Positions 16,551 to 24,960 are shown, numbered from the stretch's first letter. The stretch is 62,648 nt of DNA from an uncultured Spirochaetaceae bacterium (GCA_944389295.1 CALXLV010000028.1:80504-143151), one strand, 5' to 3'. Translations and numbers: made by a program. Notes: a model not told the origin generated them from the sequence alone.

Positions 16551-17270
16551 ATGAGAGTAAAAGCACTGATCATCCCTGCCATCGCGCTTATGGCGCTGAT
16601 GCCCCTTGCGGCGGCAGAGACTCTTGAGCAGGTCCCGACAATCTCCGTATCGGGAAGCGCGGAAGTAAAAGTCGAACCAGATACCGCATCGTTCTCCATA
16701 ACAGCATCTTTCACGGAGGAAACGACGGAAGAGGCGATGTCGAAGGCATCCGAGATGGCAAACAGGGCCGTGGAGATACTCACGGGAACATTCGGAATCT
16801 CAGAGGACGATCTTTCCACATCATTCATCTCCGTATCTCCCGAGTACAGATGGGTTGATGACGAACAGGTTCTTGCCGGACAGAATGCGACGCAGAGGAT
16901 AGATGTATCCACGCATGACCTGGCATCGATAGGAGCGATATACTCCGAGCTGATGAAACTCAATGGAATATCGGTGTCCGATGTGACGCTGGACAAGGAG
17001 GACAAGAGCGCGGAATACGCCGAGGCGAGGAAGAACGCCGTCCTCGATGCCTATGCAAAGGCCTCCGCATACGCAGAAGCTGCGGGTGTATTCGTAGGCA
17101 AGGTTCTTTCCATCTCCGACGGCTCATCATACGCGGTTCCGCTCTACAGATCGGCCAATCTGATGATGGCCAAGGCGGATGCGGCGGAGAGCAGCGCAGC
17201 GGCCAGCTACTACGCAGGCGATATAACTGTCTCAGCTTCGGTATCGATGGTCTACGGCATAGAACAGTGA
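16551..17270 (+). CDS. SIMPL domain (DUF541) periplasmic protein
   Basis: Secreted protein of 239 residues with a signal peptide (residues 1 to about 20, ending AAAETL). It has the SIMPL pattern: TISVSGSAEVKVEPDTASFSI, then GISEDDLSTSFISVSPEYRW, IGAIYSELMKLNGI and a C-terminal ITVSASVSMVYGI. Family members are periplasmic or outer-membrane proteins of unclear biochemical function, some tied to oxidative stress. A terminator follows directly. Confidence 0.85.
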   Translation: MRVKALIIPAIALMALMPLAAAETLEQVPTISVSGSAEVKVEPDTASFSITASFTEETTEEAMSKASEMANRAVEILTGTFGISEDDLSTSFISVSPEYRWVDDEQVLAGQNATQRIDVSTHDLASIGAIYSELMKLNGISVSDVTLDKEDKSAEYAEARKNAVLDAYAKASAYAEAAGVFVGKVLSISDGSSYAVPLYRSANLMMAKADAAESSAAASYYAGDITVSASVSMVYGIEQ

Positions 17271-17275
17271 TGAAT

Positions 17276-17296
17276 GGCTCCTCCGGGAGCCTTTTT
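17276..17296 (+). terminator. Rho-independent terminator after the SIMPL gene
   Basis: Stem GGCTCC (17276-17281) with GGAGCC (17286-17291), tetraloop TCCG and five Ts. It lies six bases after the stop. Confidence 0.85.
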
Positions 17297-17349
17297 CACA
17301 GCCAAAACATCCGTTTCCCATTTATTCCTGCGGGATTAATATTACATAT

Positions 17350-18168
17350 ATGGAAAGGAAAGCGGTGTTCAGAGGCACCTGGTATCCTGCCTCGGCAGAA
17401 GAGTGCCTCATAATAACAGGTGAGCAAAAAGGAAACGGCAGGCTGCGGAATGCGGTGCTTCCCCATGCAGGGCTGTATTACAGTGGCAGTATGATAAGGG
17501 AGTACTTTTCTTCGATAGACAGGGAAATAGAGAGAATAATCATCCTCTCCCCTTCCCACTATTTCAGGCTGAGGCCGGACACTCTCTATGTCTCCGCTTT
17601 CACATTATCAGAGACACCCTTCGGAAGCGTCAGGACAATCCCGCTGGATACAGAGGTAAGCATTGAGGATGACAGAGTGATACAGGCCGAGCACGGCCTT
17701 GAGATGTTCCTGCCGTTCATCGGGAAAAGGAAACTCTCCGTATCTTATGGAGTCATAAGCAGGATAACATCGCCGACTGCGGCATCCTGCATCGCAGAGA
17801 GACTCATCAAAGCCTCGGGCAGCAGAACCGCGTTCATAGCCTCCTCGGATTTCACCCATTACGGCCCCCGTTTCAATTACACTCCATTCGGCTGTGATAT
17901 GCATGCAGCCCATGACAGAGTCGTGAAAAGCGACTGTGAGGCTGCAGCGCTCCTCGCAGCATCGGAGACAGAGAAGGTATTCAGAAAATTCTCTGAGGGA
18001 ACGATATGCGGCATTGCTCCCGCCATGATCGTGTCAGAAGTGTCAAAACAGATGAAACTGGAAGGAATGACAGGAAGCCGCACCACTTCAATGGACATCT
18101 CGGATGATGGGGATACGGGCTTTGTCTCCTATCAGACAGTTTACTGGAGGAAAAGCGATGGAGAGTGA
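17350..18168 (+). CDS. amrB: AmmeMemoRadiSam system protein B (Memo-like)
   Basis: Memo-family protein of 272 residues related to extradiol dioxygenases. Motifs: VFRGTWYPAS, VLPHAGLYYSG, IIILSPSHYF, ASSDFTHYGPRFNY and a C-terminal GFVSYQT. It is the first gene of an overlapping three-gene set with AMMECR1-like and radical SAM genes, the AmmeMemoRadiSam grouping. The chemistry is unknown, but the fixed association implies a joint modification reaction. It overlaps the next gene by 11 bp. Confidence 0.92.
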   Translation: MERKAVFRGTWYPASAEECLIITGEQKGNGRLRNAVLPHAGLYYSGSMIREYFSSIDREIERIIILSPSHYFRLRPDTLYVSAFTLSETPFGSVRTIPLDTEVSIEDDRVIQAEHGLEMFLPFIGKRKLSVSYGVISRITSPTAASCIAERLIKASGSRTAFIASSDFTHYGPRFNYTPFGCDMHAAHDRVVKSDCEAAALLAASETEKVFRKFSEGTICGIAPAMIVSEVSKQMKLEGMTGSRTTSMDISDDGDTGFVSYQTVYWRKSDGE

Positions 18169-18682
18169 GGAAAGAAAGAAACTGCTTTCTCTTGCAAGGA
18201 AATCGCTGGAGACAGCGTTCACAGGGGAAGCGTATGAGATCCCTGCATGTGATATAAGACGCGGTGCTTTCGTAACGCTGAGGAAGAACGATGCTCTCCG
18301 AGGATGCATCGGCTATCTCGAAGGAGTATGGCCGCTTTACAGAGAGATATGGAATCTCGTGCGCTCCGCGGCATTCGAGGACTACCGCTTCCCGCCTGTA
18401 AAGGAAAGTGAACTCAGGGAAATAAAGATAGAAATCTCGGTGCTGACAGTTCCTGAAACTATAAGCTCACCGGAGGAGTACAGGCTCGGTACAGACGGGA
18501 TGATTCTCTCGCTCCGCGGGAGGAAGGCCGTCTTTCTTCCGCAGGTTGCGGATGAGACGGGATGGACACTTCCGGAGATGCTCTCGGCGCTCTCTGAAAA
18601 AGCAGGACTGCCGAGGAATGCATGGCACGAGAAGGCTACCAGGTTTATGGCCTTTCAGGCGGAGGTATTCAGTGAAGAGTGA
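18158..18682 (+). CDS. amrA: AmmeMemoRadiSam system protein A (AMMECR1-like)
   Basis: AMMECR1-domain protein of 174 residues, recognised by the motif LRKNDALRGCIGYLEG and by VFLPQVADETGW. The start ATG at 18158 has GGAGG upstream; the longer open frame runs into amrB. It overlaps amrB by 11 bp and amrS by 11 bp, so the three proteins should be made in fixed ratio. The family role is unsettled; it is often assumed to present or bind the substrate. Confidence 0.92.
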   Translation: MESEERKKLLSLARKSLETAFTGEAYEIPACDIRRGAFVTLRKNDALRGCIGYLEGVWPLYREIWNLVRSAAFEDYRFPPVKESELREIKIEISVLTVPETISSPEEYRLGTDGMILSLRGRKAVFLPQVADETGWTLPEMLSALSEKAGLPRNAWHEKATRFMAFQAEVFSEE

Positions 18683-19499
18683 GTGTGATTTCTGCTTCCG
18701 CCGCTGCAGCATACCGGACGGAAAGAGAGGATGGTGCGGAATGAGGAAAAACGAGGGAGGGAAGATTATAAGTCCTGAGTACGGCCATATTCCCGCCATA
18801 GCCGTCGACCCCATCGAGAAGAAGCCTCTCTATCACTTCCTCCCGGGAACTGAGACGCTCTCGCTAGGTGCATCGGGCTGCTGCCTCCGCTGTGACTTCT
18901 GCCAGAACTATACGCTCTCAATAGAGCACGAGAAAGGTAAATTCCTCGATCCCGGAGATGCGGCGGCGTATGCACGTCTCGAAGGCTATCCCTCCATCAG
19001 CTTCACATACTCAGAGCCTCTTGTCTGGCAGGACTATGTGGCCGAGACTGCGAAGGAAGCGCACAAACTGGGGATAAAGACTGTGATGGTCACAAACGGT
19101 GAGTTCTCAGAGAGCGCTCTGGAAAGGCTCCTTCCGCTCATAGATGCATACAACGTTGATCTCAAAGGCGGCGAGGATTTCTACCACAGCATCTGTCACG
19201 GAGAGATGAAGCCAGTGCTCGATGCGATAGAGAGAATATCTGAGTACGGATCACATATCGAAGTGACAACGCTTTTAATAGAAGGAATCCATACAGCGGA
19301 GATGGTGGAAAGGCTCGGGGAGCTTCTCAAAGCGCGCGGCATCAGAGTATGGCACCTCACGCGCTTCTTCCCGCGATACATGATGAGAGACAGAGAGCCT
19401 ACTTCGGAATCTTTCCTTGCAGAGATGCTTGAGACAGCGAGGAAGAGCGGCATCCCGTATATCTATCCAGGAAACAGCTCGCTGAAAGTTCCGAAATGA
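18672..19499 (+). CDS. amrS: AmmeMemoRadiSam system radical SAM enzyme
   Basis: Radical SAM enzyme of 275 residues (PflA-like). The 4Fe-4S motif CX3CX2C is seen in ASGCCLRCDFCQNY; the N-terminus has an extra Cys cluster (CDFCFRRC...GWC). TYSEPLVWQDY and NVDLKGG follow. The start is a GTG at 18672 with GGAGG six bases upstream, inside the end of amrA. With AmrA and AmrB it should carry out a radical modification whose substrate is unknown. Confidence 0.92.
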   Translation: MKSECDFCFRRCSIPDGKRGWCGMRKNEGGKIISPEYGHIPAIAVDPIEKKPLYHFLPGTETLSLGASGCCLRCDFCQNYTLSIEHEKGKFLDPGDAAAYARLEGYPSISFTYSEPLVWQDYVAETAKEAHKLGIKTVMVTNGEFSESALERLLPLIDAYNVDLKGGEDFYHSICHGEMKPVLDAIERISEYGSHIEVTTLLIEGIHTAEMVERLGELLKARGIRVWHLTRFFPRYMMRDREPTSESFLAEMLETARKSGIPYIYPGNSSLKVPK

Positions 19500-19505
19500 G
19501 CATGA

Positions 19506-19961
19506 TCACACCGCTTTGCTCTCCTCAAGCGAGTGACGGAACACTTTCAGTTCTTCCCGTGTAAGGCAGTCCGCATCTTCTATCAGTGCCTCTGACGAGA
19601 TTCTGAACCACTCGCCCTGTGAATACATCGTTCCGCGCTTGGGATTAAGAAAAGATGAAAGCCTGTAGGAATACAGCGACAATGAGAGATTTCCCGTACT
19701 GATATTCCAGAACAGCTTGGCTTTGTCACTGTCCGTGCAGATTCCAGCCTCGTCATGGGCTATGCGCATCGCGGCTGAAAGGCTGTTCTCTCCTTCTGCA
19801 AGCTGTCCTGTGGGAATTGCGAATTTGTATGCATCTCCCAGAAGCGAACGCATGCGTCTCCGTGCAAGCAGAACCCATATCTCTCCCTCCCTGTCAGCAG
19901 TCCAGAAGAGAATCCCGGCACCATGATAAGTGAAAGTATCTGCGATTTTCTCTATATCCAT
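19506..19961 (-). CDS. Nudix-fold protein with a degenerate Nudix box
   Basis: Protein of 151 residues with the Nudix layout: GAGILFWTADREGEIWVLLARRR, then the box region GQLAEGENSLSAAMRIAHDEAGI. The spacing G-x5-E-x7-R is kept, but the following Glu is Ile, and the metal-binding EE is DE. Hydrolase activity may therefore be weak or lost. ATG at 19961 with GGAGG upstream is preferred to a longer frame. It converges with amrS and is preceded by two 19-bp palindromes about 105 bp upstream. Confidence 0.65.
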   Translation of the reverse strand: MDIEKIADTFTYHGAGILFWTADREGEIWVLLARRRMRSLLGDAYKFAIPTGQLAEGENSLSAAMRIAHDEAGICTDSDKAKLFWNISTGNLSLSLYSYRLSSFLNPKRGTMYSQGEWFRISSEALIEDADCLTREELKVFRHSLEESKAV

Positions 19962-20066
19962 ATCCGCCTCCACTTTTAAGATAACCATGCAGAGATGAAG
20001 AAATGGATAGATTGGATAGATATGGCGTGAAGAGACCACAGATGCAAATAGAAGAAATTACGAAAA

Positions 20067-20117
20067 TCGCTGGTACTAACGGCGAAAATCTATAAAAATC
20101 GCGGTTACTAAACGCGA
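20067..20117. promoter_or_regulatory. Two tandem 19-bp near-palindromes, 32 bp apart
   Basis: TCGCTGGTACTAACGGCGA (20067-20085) and TCGCGGTTACTAAACGCGA (20099-20117) match 7 and 8 of 9 symmetric pairs around a central C. Each is flanked by AAAA tracts. The 32-bp period equals three helical turns. A TATAAT follows at 20122-20127 on the plus strand. They look like operators, for the Nudix gene or for a plus-strand transcript ending at 20330. No binding family can be named. Confidence 0.55.
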
Positions 20118-20304
20118 AAATTATAATACTGCACAAAGAGAGAAGTAAAATACAAGAATATGTGAGAAGCTGTAATCCATATTATGCCCAAAAAGATAAA
20201 TTGCCTTTCCCTGCAACCACAAGTATATTGTAATCAAGTCGGGGAGGCGGTCAGTCTATTCTGGCTGAAGAACCGAACATTTAAATGCAGTCGCCTGACC
20301 AGAT

Positions 20305-20330
20305 GCCGAAGGAAGCCTTCGGCAATCTTT
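20305..20330 (+). terminator. Strong hairpin terminator in a gene-free stretch
   Basis: GCCGAAGG (20305-20312) and CCTTCGGC (20316-20323) with loop AAG, followed by AATCTTTTT. No protein gene precedes it on the plus strand. With TATAAT at 20122 it may bound a small RNA of about 190 nt; I see no match to a known RNA family. Nothing else is seen in 20118-20509. Confidence 0.6.
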
Positions 20331-20509
20331 TTCAGATTGATTAAGGCTGTTTCAAGCTGCTCCTCAGAGCGCTAAAATTCATCAGCTTATTAATTTCTTT
20401 GAATCACGCAGATATTTTATCCAAAACTACTATAAGAAAATCAGTAAGAAGCAGATGTGACATCTCAAAAAGTGCACGCAAAGCAGCAAACCATGTGGTT
20501 ACTGAAACA

Positions 20510-20527
20510 TATATGTTATAACATATA
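20510..20527. promoter_or_regulatory. 18-bp perfect palindrome before the XRE regulator gene
   Basis: TATATGTTATAACATATA is a perfect inverted repeat ending 18 bp before the XRE gene start. The position and symmetry suit autoregulation by the encoded HTH protein. Confidence 0.55.
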
Positions 20528-20545
20528 AATAAACGAGATAAATAC

Positions 20546-21037
20546 ATGCAATCCCAAAGAAGTGATGATATGAACCAGAACATCAAAGAAATCAAAATGA
20601 AAGACAATCTGATTGTGGAGGCAGTTTTCTTCTGCGGAATAGTAAAGGATTTTGATGTCTCATCACTTTTTGAAAAACATCCTGAATATAAGGTGCTGGA
20701 ACACGACAACGGCTTATGGAAAAATGCCGAATTGCTTCCGCAAGGGAGCGGTGTATATTTCAATGATGATCTGGACTTGACTGTTGATGAGATATGGAAA
20801 TATGGGAAAACAGTCGGAAAAGTTTCTGTAGAACCGAAATATGAGATTGCATATGCGATTTCATCTGCAAGAGAAGAACATGGTTTAAGCCAGAAACAGC
20901 TTTCACAGCTTTCTGGTGTCACCCAATGCGACATCTCAAGAATCGAAGGCGGAGTTGCAAACCCTACGATCGAAACCCTAAGCAAGATATGCAAAGTGCT
21001 TGGTCTCAAATTAAGTATATCTAACAAAAGTACATAG
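20546..21037 (+). CDS. XRE-type HTH protein with N-terminal extension
   Basis: Protein of 163 residues. The C-terminal 60 residues are a Cro/C1-type HTH (ISSAREEHGLSQKQLSQLSGVTQCDISRIEGGVANPTIETLSKICKVLGLKL). The N-terminal 100 residues (KDFDVSSLFEKHPEYKVLEHD, then a VDEIWKYGKTV segment) are not recognised; in some phage-like toxin-antitoxin genes this region is a short DUF2442-like domain, which is only a guess. Starts at 20546 or 20570 are both possible. It uses a TAG stop, rare in this window. It resembles a HigA-like antitoxin, but no toxin partner is adjacent. Confidence 0.7.
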   Translation: MQSQRSDDMNQNIKEIKMKDNLIVEAVFFCGIVKDFDVSSLFEKHPEYKVLEHDNGLWKNAELLPQGSGVYFNDDLDLTVDEIWKYGKTVGKVSVEPKYEIAYAISSAREEHGLSQKQLSQLSGVTQCDISRIEGGVANPTIETLSKICKVLGLKLSISNKST

Positions 21038-21138
21038 CAGAGTTAATAACTGAAAGATAAATGTCTCCCATCTGGCATCTCGTCCAAACAGAATTTAATA
21101 ATAAATCTTCCAAAGGCTGATTTAAAAACTCCAAAATA

Positions 21139-21186
21139 TTAAAGTGATACTTTAAATTTTTACCATTTTTCTAAAGTGACACTTTA
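21139..21186. promoter_or_regulatory. Two tandem palindromes TTAAAGTGNNACTTTAA, 32 bp apart
   Basis: TTAAAGTGATACTTTAA (21139-21155) and TAAAGTGACACTTTA (21172-21186) are near-identical palindromes whose centres are 32 bp apart. They end 7 bp before the surviving frame of a DUF4143 ATPase remnant, so they are probably the old operator array of that gene. Confidence 0.6.
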
Positions 21187-21192
21187 ATTTTT

Positions 21193-21423
21193 CAGAAAAT
21201 TGATTTCATCACTAAAGAGAAAATCGCAGTAGAAGTCAAAGCCACAAAGCGTGCATCACCCGGTGATCTGAAAGGACTGAAAGCTCTTATGGAGGAAGGG
21301 CTGATGGAGAAATACATCCTTGTATGCCGTGAGGAGTATCCGCAGCTACTCGATAACGGCATATTGATACTCCACTATAAAGACTTCCTTGAAAAACTGT
21401 GGAATGGGGAGATATCAAACTGA
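21193..21423 (+). pseudogene. C-terminal remnant of an AAA ATPase with DUF4143 domain
   Basis: An open frame without a start codon encodes IDFITKEKIAVEVKATKRA, then DLKGLKALMEEGLMEKYILVC and a tail DNGILILHYKDFLEKLW. This is the C-terminal end of DUF4143-type ATPases, which are normally 380-450 residues. The ATPase domain is missing; the remnant begins right after the tandem palindromes at 21139-21186. An internal deletion that joined the regulatory region to the gene end is the simplest explanation. Confidence 0.7.
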
Positions 21424-21444
21424 GTAAAATCAACTGAGATAGAA

Positions 21445-21466
21445 ACAGGCTCCCGAAGGAGCCTGT
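21445..21466 (-). terminator. Rho-independent terminator of the porin gene
   Basis: On the minus strand ACAGGCTCC and GGAGCCTGT pair over nine bases around a TTCG tetraloop, followed by TTCTAT. It lies 24 bp after the porin stop codon. Confidence 0.75.
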
Positions 21467-21489
21467 CAGCTGTAAGACTGTTTTCTTTA

Positions 21490-22749
21490 TCAGAAAGCAA
21501 CCTTGACCATCGGTGTGATGGAGAAGCCGTCAGCCTTAACTGCACCCTGAGCAACATCGCCACCAACAGAAGGAGCATAACCACCATCAGCATACTGGAG
21601 GTTAACCTGGAATGTGATTCCGGAAAGCTCATATCCAATGTTTCCACCCACGAAGTAGGAACCATCACCCTTATTGAGATCAAGCTCATCAGAAAGGTCG
21701 AACATACCGAAGTACACATTAAGAACCATATTGTCTATGACATTGAGATCAGCACCAGCGTGAATCATGCTGACAGCCTTATCTGCTTTGTCAGAATACC
21801 AGTTAACATACTCAACATATGCGGAAACAAGATCGATTCCACCATAGACCTGAGCAGCAAGCACATTCTGCTTTCCAGACATAGCTGCTGTACCAGATAC
21901 GCCACTATAAGCAGTTGCCTGATCACCATAGTAATACTTATCAGCAATACCTACGCCAAGATCAAAGCTGAGGCCGAGCATCTCGCCAAGGTTGACTTCA
22001 GCAGCAGCACCAAATACGCCGCAATCCTCAACTTTAGCAATTTTATCATTCTTATCACCAACAAGAGCCCAGTCAACAGATACAGCAAGACCGGAAATCG
22101 GCTTTGTCATTGCAGATACGATGAGGTCTCCAATCTGTCCACCAGCAACCATATTTGTTGCATTCTTTGAATAGAGTTTCGGAGCACCACCGACCTGAAC
22201 CTGAAGAAGATCACCATAGCCTACGATAGCGTTAGCCCAGAGGCCCGGCTCCTTTGTCCTGACACGGTCATAGTTAAGTCCGGACTGGTTGGAGTAAGCC
22301 CTAAGAGCAGTTACACGGTCATTAGCAAGAAGCTGGAGCTGAGCTGTCCAGTCAGTATCACCCATGATGAGCTTTGCAAGATCAAGAGTGATGTCTCCTG
22401 CTACTCTGTTCTGTGTAGAAGATAGAGAGAAATCTATCTCGTCATCGGGTGTGTCTGGGTCTGGATCAATAGTACCACTATATGCGGGGGAAGAAGAACC
22501 ATCAGTAAAAAGGACACCCTCCAAACCGATAGACCACACACCGTTGTCGTCAGCAATGCCGAGCTTAAGCTGTGTGGAATTCGTGTCGAGGTTATCCTGA
22601 CCATACATCCAGTTCTGCCATTCATCATTGTCATCGTTATAGTTGAAAGTATAACCAGTGACGAGTTCTCCAGAGAAGTTCACTGCTGCGAAGACGCTTG
22701 TCATGGCAAGTGCAAGCACAAGCAGAGATACGATTACTTTTTTCATCAT
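21490..22749 (-). CDS. Outer-membrane beta-barrel (porin-like) protein
   Basis: Secreted protein of 418-419 residues with a signal peptide (MKKVIVSLLVLALAMTSVFA). It has alternating beta-strand sequence throughout and a C-terminal aromatic ending ITPMVKVAF, the usual signal for barrel insertion. Strands such as GVWSIGLEGVLF and FQVNLQYADGGY are amphipathic. Two adjacent ATGs exist; the second (22746) is better spaced from AAGGGAG. It is expected to be an abundant surface protein; substrate not predictable. Confidence 0.8.
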   Translation of the reverse strand: MMKKVIVSLLVLALAMTSVFAAVNFSGELVTGYTFNYNDDNDEWQNWMYGQDNLDTNSTQLKLGIADDNGVWSIGLEGVLFTDGSSSPAYSGTIDPDPDTPDDEIDFSLSSTQNRVAGDITLDLAKLIMGDTDWTAQLQLLANDRVTALRAYSNQSGLNYDRVRTKEPGLWANAIVGYGDLLQVQVGGAPKLYSKNATNMVAGGQIGDLIVSAMTKPISGLAVSVDWALVGDKNDKIAKVEDCGVFGAAAEVNLGEMLGLSFDLGVGIADKYYYGDQATAYSGVSGTAAMSGKQNVLAAQVYGGIDLVSAYVEYVNWYSDKADKAVSMIHAGADLNVIDNMVLNVYFGMFDLSDELDLNKGDGSYFVGGNIGYELSGITFQVNLQYADGGYAPSVGGDVAQGAVKADGFSITPMVKVAF

Positions 22750-22923
22750 TATTCTCCCTTTTATGTTAGGTTTGCTTCCATTTTCGTATCACACTATGTC
22801 CACAGGATGACTATAGATGGAGTGCAAGATGGATAGTGCGTGTAGCAACGTGGTGATTGTGTGATTTGGGAGAAGTTATGTAACGTTGCTGCGCTTTTAT
22901 CGTTTTGGTAAAATCAAGTTGCC

Positions 22924-23460
22924 ATGAAATTCTTAATTGCATCAGATATACACGGGGCTGAGGAGCCCTGCAGGAGAATATGCTCACTTTTTGAGGAAGG
23001 AGGCTATGACAAGCTCCTGCTTCCCGGAGATATACTCTACCACGGGCCGAGGAATGATCTTCCGGCATCGTACAATCCGAAAGCCGTCATTTCGCTGCTC
23101 TCCCCGCTTGCATCAAAGATAATAGCAGTCAGGGGGAACTGCGAGGCGGAGGTTGATCAGATGGTTCTGCCGTTCCCAGTGCTCTCCGAAAGCGCTGTGA
23201 TCTTCGCAGACGGAAAGACGATATTCATGACGCACGGGCATATATACACGCCTGAAAAGCATCCGTCGGGGTTCGATGTCCTAATCTCAGGACATACGCA
23301 CATTCCAATGCTTGAAAACATAGACGGGGTACTCTGCATCAATCCCGGCTCTATCTCAATTCCGAAAGGCGGCAATCCCCCGTCCTACGCTGTATGGAAT
23401 GACGGCGTCGTTGAGATAAGGGAACTTGAGACAGGGCACGTGATGAAAGCTTCACGCTGA
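22924..23460 (+). CDS. yfcE: Metallophosphodiesterase of the YfcE/MJ0936 family
   Basis: Phosphodiesterase of 178 residues with the calcineurin-like metal motifs: IASDIHG, LLPGDILYHGP, VRGNCEAEVD, THGH and SGHTHIP. The full length and GSISIPKGG segment match YfcE. It probably hydrolyses phosphodiester bonds using Mn; the natural substrate is unknown. It converges with the histidine kinase gene, with 9 bp overlap at the 3' ends. Confidence 0.92.
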   Translation: MKFLIASDIHGAEEPCRRICSLFEEGGYDKLLLPGDILYHGPRNDLPASYNPKAVISLLSPLASKIIAVRGNCEAEVDQMVLPFPVLSESAVIFADGKTIFMTHGHIYTPEKHPSGFDVLISGHTHIPMLENIDGVLCINPGSISIPKGGNPPSYAVWNDGVVEIRELETGHVMKASR

Positions 23461-24960
23461 CTTGTCAGGGAAAGAGAGCGTGACGACAACCTTTCCGTCA
23501 TTCTCACCGATGCTCACCTTGCCGCCGTGGAGCTCCATAATCTGATATACGATCGGGAGACCGAGGCCGGAACCGCCTGCGGTGCGTGAAGCATCTCCCC
23601 TCGCCCAGGGCTCGAAGAACTGCGGAAGAGGTGACGGGAGGTGTCCGTCGTTGACAACTTCTATCACAGTGCATCCATTCTCTTTTCTGCAGCTGAGCCT
23701 CGGCGGGTTCTCTCCGCTTCCGTAGCTACGGGCATTGGAGAAAACCTCATGCAGAGCCTTTTCAAGCAGTTTCGGGTCCGCATAGACAAGAGTATCATCA
23801 GAAGGCACCACCGCATTCATCTTCTCGCTCTGCAGAACAGAATCGGCAGTCTCTATGAGTGAGACCTCGACAGGTTCGGCCTTGGCATCGGGCGAGAGCA
23901 GATATGAATACTGAGCAACCGACTGTATGCGGGACATGAGCACGTCAGTCTCTTTTTTCAGGTTGCTGAGAATATCCCTGTCCAGAGGGAACATCCCGTC
24001 AAGCGCGCCGGTGACGAGGAGGTTTATGCTTGTAACCGGAGTGTTGAGATCATGGGATATGTTCCTTATCCACTCTTTCCTAGACTTCTGATGCCGTGAA
24101 AGGTCTTTGCCGAGAGTCGTTATCGAATCCGCGATCTGCTGCATCTCCTCGGTGCTCTGCCTCGGAAGAGCCACATCGAAGTATCCAAGTGAAAGTCTTG
24201 AAAGCGAGTTTCTTATCTCCTTAACGCTCTTCTCGTTCTTGCGGGAGACTATCGCGGCAAGAACTGCTGAGATAAGGAGGGAAAGAGGAAGTGAGATGAC
24301 GAAAGCACCGAAGAGGTTGCTTATCGCGAACATCGTCGGAGCATAATAGTCCATCCTGTAGACAAGCACATCTATGTATCCGGACGGCTCTCCGTCGACC
24401 TTTATCATTATTGTTCCCGCTATGTCCTGATCTGCAACAATGGAAGGAAGAGACACAAGCATATCCTCCCCGTCGCTCATCTCATCAAATGATATGCCGG
24501 CAGGGAAACCCGTGCCGGGGATGGTGGTTATCGAAATGCAGTATTTAGGTGCGGGAATGTTGATATCGATATAGGAGATCGAGTTCTGGTACATCAGCTT
24601 GAGGCGTCCGGAAGGAGCTGCGGAGAGCATGCTCCTTCTTGCCTCAGGGGACGGAAGCTGCTCGCCCGCGGACGATGCTCCGAGAGAGAGCACATAGCGG
24701 CCGTCCTTGTCGCGGAAGAGAAGGCCTGAGATTCTCTCCGACGTGCGGGAGACCATCAGGTTCATCACGCTGCTGCTGTCCGTGTCCTGAAGTCCTTCTA
24801 TCGAAGAACGCACTGACGATGCGAATTCCTGGAACACAAGGTCCTTCCACCCCAGCATGATTCTCATATTCCCGATGAATATGACGCAGCACTGCACGAT
24901 TATGACAGCGAGCGATATCAGAAAGATGGAGATGAAGAAGCGGAAGAACTGATGCCGCAT
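23452..24960 (-). CDS. Sensor histidine kinase (two-component system)
   Basis: Membrane kinase of 502 residues. A transmembrane segment at about 7-29, a periplasmic sensor of about 180 residues, a second segment near 215-240, a HAMP-like linker, a HisKA box WIRNISHDLNTPVTS with the phospho-His, and an ATPase domain with NARSYG and GGSGLGLPIVYQIM. It follows the response regulator gene by 3 bp, so they form a cognate pair. The signal is unknown. Confidence 0.92.
   Translation of the reverse strand: MRHQFFRFFISIFLISLAVIIVQCCVIFIGNMRIMLGWKDLVFQEFASSVRSSIEGLQDTDSSSVMNLMVSRTSERISGLLFRDKDGRYVLSLGASSAGEQLPSPEARRSMLSAAPSGRLKLMYQNSISYIDINIPAPKYCISITTIPGTGFPAGISFDEMSDGEDMLVSLPSIVADQDIAGTIMIKVDGEPSGYIDVLVYRMDYYAPTMFAISNLFGAFVISLPLSLLISAVLAAIVSRKNEKSVKEIRNSLSRLSLGYFDVALPRQSTEEMQQIADSITTLGKDLSRHQKSRKEWIRNISHDLNTPVTSINLLVTGALDGMFPLDRDILSNLKKETDVLMSRIQSVAQYSYLLSPDAKAEPVEVSLIETADSVLQSEKMNAVVPSDDTLVYADPKLLEKALHEVFSNARSYGSGENPPRLSCRKENGCTVIEVVNDGHLPSPLPQFFEPWARGDASRTAGGSGLGLPIVYQIMELHGGKVSIGENDGKVVVTLSFPDKSA

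Noticed and set aside
20281..20330. GAAGGAAGC at the hairpin resembles the SRP RNA tip
   Set aside because: The asymmetric GCA/CAGC loop of SRP domain IV is missing and the stem is a perfect terminator helix.
22844..22890. AGCAACGT / ACGTTGCT inverted repeat in the porin-yfcE gap
   Set aside because: Eight-bp arms 31 bp apart without other support; could be an operator, but chance cannot be excluded.
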